Shown one piece after another: positions 5,349-7,670 of a stretch of 7,670 nucleotides of DNA; the first letter of the stretch is position 1, and each line of letters opens with the position of its first letter. The notes under the pieces were generated by a model that was given only the letters and a program-made list of their open reading frames with translations, searched no databases and was not told where the DNA came from. Position numbers and translations under genes: made by a program. Origin of the DNA: an uncultured Mesocricetibacter sp. (GTDB lineage Bacteria; Pseudomonadota; Gammaproteobacteria; Enterobacterales; Pasteurellaceae); contig CAJPST010000109.1 in NCBI GenBank assembly GCA_905373425.1, forward strand, positions 1 to 7,670, in the 5' to 3' direction.

Positions 5349-6578
5349 ATGCAGTATGCTGAACAACTACTCGAACGCTTTTTAACTTATGTCGGGTTTG
5401 ATACGCAATCTAAACCCAGTGTTAAACACTCTCCCAGTTCCATCGGGCAGCTGAAACTTGCCGAATATTTGGCTCAGGAATTACGTGCATTAGGTTTAAG
5501 CGAAGTAGAAATAAATTCGCACGGAATTTTGACCGCACTTTTACCGAGCAATGTGAAACATGCACCGACGATTGGATTGATTTCCCATTTAGATACTTCG
5601 CCCGATTGTAGTGGCAAAAATGTGCGCCCCGAAGTGATTGAAAATTATAGAGGGGGGGACATAGCTTTAGGCAGTGGTGAGGAAGATATTAGCCCGGTGG
5701 ATTTTCCGTTTTTACATCAATTTATCGGTAAAACCCTTATTGTAACTGATGGCACAACATTACTAGGTGCGGATAATAAGGCGGGAATTGCCGAAATAAT
5801 GACCGCACTTTTTGTTTTACGACAAAGTGAAAAACCTCGTTGTAATCTGCGGATTGCATTCACACCTGATGAAGAAATCGGTTTAGGGATGCAATTTTTT
5901 CCGCTGGACAAGTTCCCTTGTGATTGGGCATACACCATTGATGGAGGTGAGGTTGGAGAGTTGGAATATGAAAACTTCAACGCGGCAAGTGCCACTGTTA
6001 CCATACATGGTTGCAATATTCATCCGGGGACGGCGAAAAATAAAATGGTAAATGCACTCACACTTGCCTGTGATTTTCAACAGAGCTTTCCGCGTGATGA
6101 AACTCCGGAAACCACTGACGGTAAACAAGGTTTTTACCACTTAAACGGCTTTTCAGGGAATGTCGAAAAAGCCGAATTACATTATTTAATTCGTGATTTT
6201 GAACAGCAAGGTTTTGAAAAACGGAAAAATTTTATTACAAACGCCGTCGCAGAATTTAATCGGAGCAAGCACTTGAAAGTGCCTATTGAACTAACGATTA
6301 CCGATAGCTATCACAATATGTACGATTGTGTGAAAAAAGTGCCGCAAGCCATAAAGCTAGCAGATGCAGCAATGCGTGCATGTGGTATCACACCGCTGCA
6401 TAAACCTATTCGCGGTGGTACTGACGGCGCATGGTTGGCGGAAAAAGGCATTGCCTGTCCGAATATTTTCACCGGAGGCTATAATTTCCACAGTAAGAAA
6501 GAGTTAATAACGCTGGAAGGAATGCAAAATGTCGTGGAAGTGATAGTAAAAATCGCGGAATTAGCAGTGAAAAAATAA
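5349..6578 (+). CDS. pepT: Peptidase T (tripeptide aminopeptidase)
   Basis: A cytoplasmic di-zinc aminopeptidase of the M20 family that removes the N-terminal residue of tripeptides. It has 409 residues, the usual length. The metal and catalytic residues are all visible: His80 and Asp82 in HLDTSPD, Asp142 in GADNKAG, Glu175 (general base) and Glu176 in TPDEEIG, Asp198 in DGGEVGE, and His381 in NFHSKKE. They sit two positions on from E. coli PepT. The dimerisation/lid domain, with IHGCNIHPGTAKNKMVNA (219-236), is inserted between the two catalytic halves as expected. AAGAAGG at 5334-5340 is the ribosome binding site, 8 bases before the ATG. It diverges from potA, a gene order shared with E. 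coli. Two uptake signals lie in the coding sequence, and there is a run of seven G at 5652-5658. Confidence 0.97.
   Translation: MQYAEQLLERFLTYVGFDTQSKPSVKHSPSSIGQLKLAEYLAQELRALGLSEVEINSHGILTALLPSNVKHAPTIGLISHLDTSPDCSGKNVRPEVIENYRGGDIALGSGEEDISPVDFPFLHQFIGKTLIVTDGTTLLGADNKAGIAEIMTALFVLRQSEKPRCNLRIAFTPDEEIGLGMQFFPLDKFPCDWAYTIDGGEVGELEYENFNAASATVTIHGCNIHPGTAKNKMVNALTLACDFQQSFPRDETPETTDGKQGFYHLNGFSGNVEKAELHYLIRDFEQQGFEKRKNFITNAVAEFNRSKHLKVPIELTITDSYHNMYDCVKKVPQAIKLADAAMRACGITPLHKPIRGGTDGAWLAEKGIACPNIFTGGYNFHSKKELITLEGMQNVVEVIVKIAELAVKK
5532..5540 (-). repeat. DNA uptake signal core inside pepT
   Basis: ACCGCACTT, the complement of the Hin-type core AAGTGCGGT, is read through as codons for part of LTALLPS in pepT. 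It is a single copy, not part of a hairpin. Confidence 0.85.
5802..5810 (-). repeat. Second DNA uptake signal core inside pepT
   Basis: Another ACCGCACTT in the same orientation and reading frame, 270 bp after the first. It again encodes Thr-Ala-Leu (MTALFVL), showing how the uptake motif is accommodated within coding sequence. Confidence 0.85.
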
Positions 6579-6600
6579 GGAAACTAAAACTACGAAAAAT

Positions 6601-6644
6601 AGACCGCACTTTGAGCTAGACTTTCAAAGTGCGGTTTGTTTTTT
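6601..6644. terminator. Bidirectional terminator of pepT and the convergent gene
   Basis: A 12-bp perfect stem (6603-6614 with 6624-6635) and 9-nt loop contain one uptake-signal core per arm (6603-6611, 6627-6635). The plus strand continues TTTGTTTTTT; on the minus strand the A-run at 6595-6599 supplies T residues. The 3' T-run overlaps the stop codon of the phosphatidyltransferase-like gene by two bases, so that gene's terminator follows immediately after its stop. Confidence 0.88.
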
Positions 6645-7281
6645 AACTGTTTTTTTGTTCTAACTGTTTAACAATGTCCAAGGTGCGGATAATGCAGGTG
6701 ATGGCCGTGCCGACAATGATGATGGACAAGCCGAATAGCAGGCAGTAACTTGTATTCCATAAGGTTCGTTCAATGACGGTGAACAGGCAACTTGCCGTGA
6801 GAACTGCCATTCGATGTTGCTTTGCCATGGGGCCAAGAAATTTTTGTTCAAACCCGAGACTACCGCCGAACACACGAATATAGGCTGTAAATGCGGCAAG
6901 CAAGGCTGCAAACCAACCGAACCAATCGATGCCGGCAGCATAGCCAAGAGTGACTAATAATACCGAATCAGCGATTCTATCGGGAAATTCGTTAAAAATG
7001 TCGCCAATTGCTGTTTTTTTGCCTCCTTCTACGGCGACCATTCCATCCAATAAGTTACACATTAGGCGCAGTTGTACGAATAATGCACAAAGTAAGAGAA
7101 AGCCAACATGATAAGAAAATAGCCATAGGCAGAATGCACCCAGAAAAGCAAAGACTACACTTAAGCCGGAAATTTGATTCGGTGTCGGGAAGTTACGTCG
7201 CGCAAGGTAAGCGGCAAAGCGTTGTATTTGCTTATTGTTACGACTGTTAATGGGGCGACGGTTTTGAATTTGATCTGACAT
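6643..7281 (-). CDS. CDP-alcohol phosphatidyltransferase family membrane protein
   Basis: A 212-residue integral membrane protein with the spacing of the CDP-alcohol phosphatidyltransferase motif, DxxDGxxAR-x8-GxxxDxxxD. Family enzymes transfer a phosphatidyl group from a CDP-linked lipid to an alcohol. Here the motif reads N76-LL-D79-G80-MV-A83-V84-x8-G93-DIF-N97-EFP-D101, so the first and third Asp are Asn and the Arg is Val. E. coli YnbA, as I recall it, has the same two Asn but keeps the Arg. TPNQIS (33-38) and GPMAKQHRMA (150-159) also fit the family. Hydrophobic segments lie at about 39-57, 59-75, 104-136, 157-172 and 178-198. AAGGAG stands 5 bases before the ATG. Substrate is unknown, and an altered or non-enzymatic role is possible. 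It lies 90 bp downstream of letB on the same strand, with a terminator hairpin between. Confidence 0.85.
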   Translation of the reverse strand: MSDQIQNRRPINSRNNKQIQRFAAYLARRNFPTPNQISGLSVVFAFLGAFCLWLFSYHVGFLLLCALFVQLRLMCNLLDGMVAVEGGKKTAIGDIFNEFPDRIADSVLLVTLGYAAGIDWFGWFAALLAAFTAYIRVFGGSLGFEQKFLGPMAKQHRMAVLTASCLFTVIERTLWNTSYCLLFGLSIIIVGTAITCIIRTLDIVKQLEQKNS

Positions 7282-7286
7282 AATTT

Positions 7287-7292
7287 CTCCTT
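7287..7292 (-). promoter_or_regulatory. Ribosome binding site of the phosphatidyltransferase-like gene
   Basis: AAGGAG on the minus strand, 5 bases before the ATG at 7281, fixes that start. No clear promoter is visible in the 90-bp gap, so expression may depend on readthrough from letB or on a promoter I cannot recognise. Confidence 0.75.
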
Positions 7293-7355
7293 AAAAACCG
7301 ACCGCACTTTCATCGTTACGTGCTCTTTTCAGAGCATTAATTTAGAAAGTGCGGT
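7293..7355 (-). terminator. Nested uptake-signal terminator downstream of letB
   Basis: Outer arms accgcactttc (7301-7311) and gaaagtgcggt (7345-7355) pair perfectly over 11 bp, one uptake-signal core in each. The 33-nt loop contains a second hairpin, tgctct (7321-7326) with agagca (7331-7336). On the minus strand CGG and then TTTTT (7297-7293) follow the stem, fitting termination after letB. T6 at 7361-7366 gives similar potential on the plus strand, but no plus-strand gene is present nearby. Confidence 0.78.
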
Positions 7356-7371
7356 TAAAATTTTTTACGTT

Positions 7372-7670
7372 TTATTTAAGGGTGCCTTGGTTCCAGGTTT
7401 GAGCATCCTCCGGTCGTTTAATTTGTAGCAAAAAGCGCTGGTTGGCTTTGGCTTGCGGTTGCACGACCGTTCCGGACGGCGTGGAGAAGGAAATACCGCC
7501 TTTTAACAGCTGTTTCACAGAACCGGTATTAATAGCAAATCCTGACCAGCCGAGTTCCGCGGTGTAGCCTGATGAGAACCAAAACTCTGAATTTTGACGC
7601 ACTAAATGCTGGTATTTATGACCGATTAAAATATGGATTAATACACGATCACCTAAACTGTTTAGTTCCA
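7372..7670 (-). CDS. letB: LetB (YebT) MCE-domain lipid transport protein, C-terminal end
   Basis: The last 98 residues of a gene that runs off the right edge; the start is outside the window. The fragment matches the C-terminal MCE domain of E. coli LetB/YebT as I remember it: KYQHLVRQNSEFWFSSGY corresponds to RYQHLVRNNSVFWLASGY, KGGISFSTPSGT to RGGIAFATPPGT, and FLLQ is shared. LetB is a long multi-MCE-domain protein, anchored in the inner membrane, that forms a periplasmic tube carrying lipids between the membranes, working with LetA. PqiB is a shorter relative and the less likely alternative. The stop TAA is at 7374-7372, followed by a terminator and then a lipid-enzyme-like gene on the same strand. 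I cannot judge whether the rest of the gene is intact. Confidence 0.88.
   Translation of the reverse strand, partial: ELNSLGDRVLIHILIGHKYQHLVRQNSEFWFSSGYTAELGWSGFAINTGSVKQLLKGGISFSTPSGTVVQPQAKANQRFLLQIKRPEDAQTWNQGTLK

Noticed and set aside
5717..6140. Two overlapping open frames (99 and 85 codons) on the minus strand inside pepT
   Set aside because: They are antisense to an intact, highly conserved enzyme and have no recognisable domain or independent context.
7008..7250. 80-codon plus-strand frame opposite the phosphatidyltransferase-like gene
   Set aside because: A shadow of the real minus-strand gene, with no ribosome binding site or family resemblance seen.
1..7670. CRISPR array, tRNA/rRNA genes, insertion sequence or phage attachment site
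   Set aside because: I saw no regularly spaced repeats, no tRNA-like cloverleaf, no transposase or integrase reading frame, and no terminal inverted repeats with target duplications.

Overview
The window looks like a piece of a Pasteurellaceae chromosome, from the Haemophilus/Aggregatibacter/Pasteurella side of the family. The best evidence is the Hin-type DNA uptake signal core (AAGTGCGGT or its complement), which occurs eight times. Six of these copies form three inverted pairs in intergenic terminators and two lie inside pepT. All recognised proteins are close to enterobacterial or Haemophilus orthologues, and the sequence is moderately AT-rich. I cannot name the species.

Layout, left to right. 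(1) 13-987 (+) encodes a Sel1-like/DUF6396-type repeat protein of unknown role; it is the only accessory-looking gene. (2) A bidirectional uptake-signal terminator at 998-1037 separates it from the convergent polyamine transporter operon. (3) The operon is on the minus strand in the order potA (5049-3928), potB (3947-3087), potC (3087-2317), potD (2176-1058). It encodes a spermidine/putrescine ABC importer: ATPase, two permeases and a binding protein. The first three genes overlap and are probably translationally coupled. A terminator-like hairpin separates potC from potD, and potD is predicted to be a lipoprotein. (4) A 299-bp AT-rich divergent intergenic region carries two adjacent perfect dyads and a 13-bp direct repeat. 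(5) pepT (5349-6578, +) encodes the tripeptide aminopeptidase; its divergent arrangement with potA is also found in E. coli. (6) A second uptake-signal terminator separates pepT from a convergent CDP-alcohol phosphatidyltransferase-family membrane protein (7281-6643, -) with an altered catalytic motif. (7) A third uptake-signal hairpin separates that gene from the 3' end of letB/yebT (minus strand, running off the right edge), an MCE-domain intermembrane lipid transport protein.

Functionally, PotD captures polyamines in the periplasm, PotB and PotC form the channel, and PotA supplies ATP-driven transport. PepT releases amino acids from tripeptides in the cytoplasm. The right edge concerns envelope lipids.

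Most of the window is conserved core genome, and I see no clear undescribed multi-gene system. The points most worth a second look are the Sel1/DUF6396 gene with its uneven base composition, the altered motif of the phosphatidyltransferase-like protein beside letB, the potC-potD hairpin, and the unexplained dyads and direct repeat between potA and pepT.
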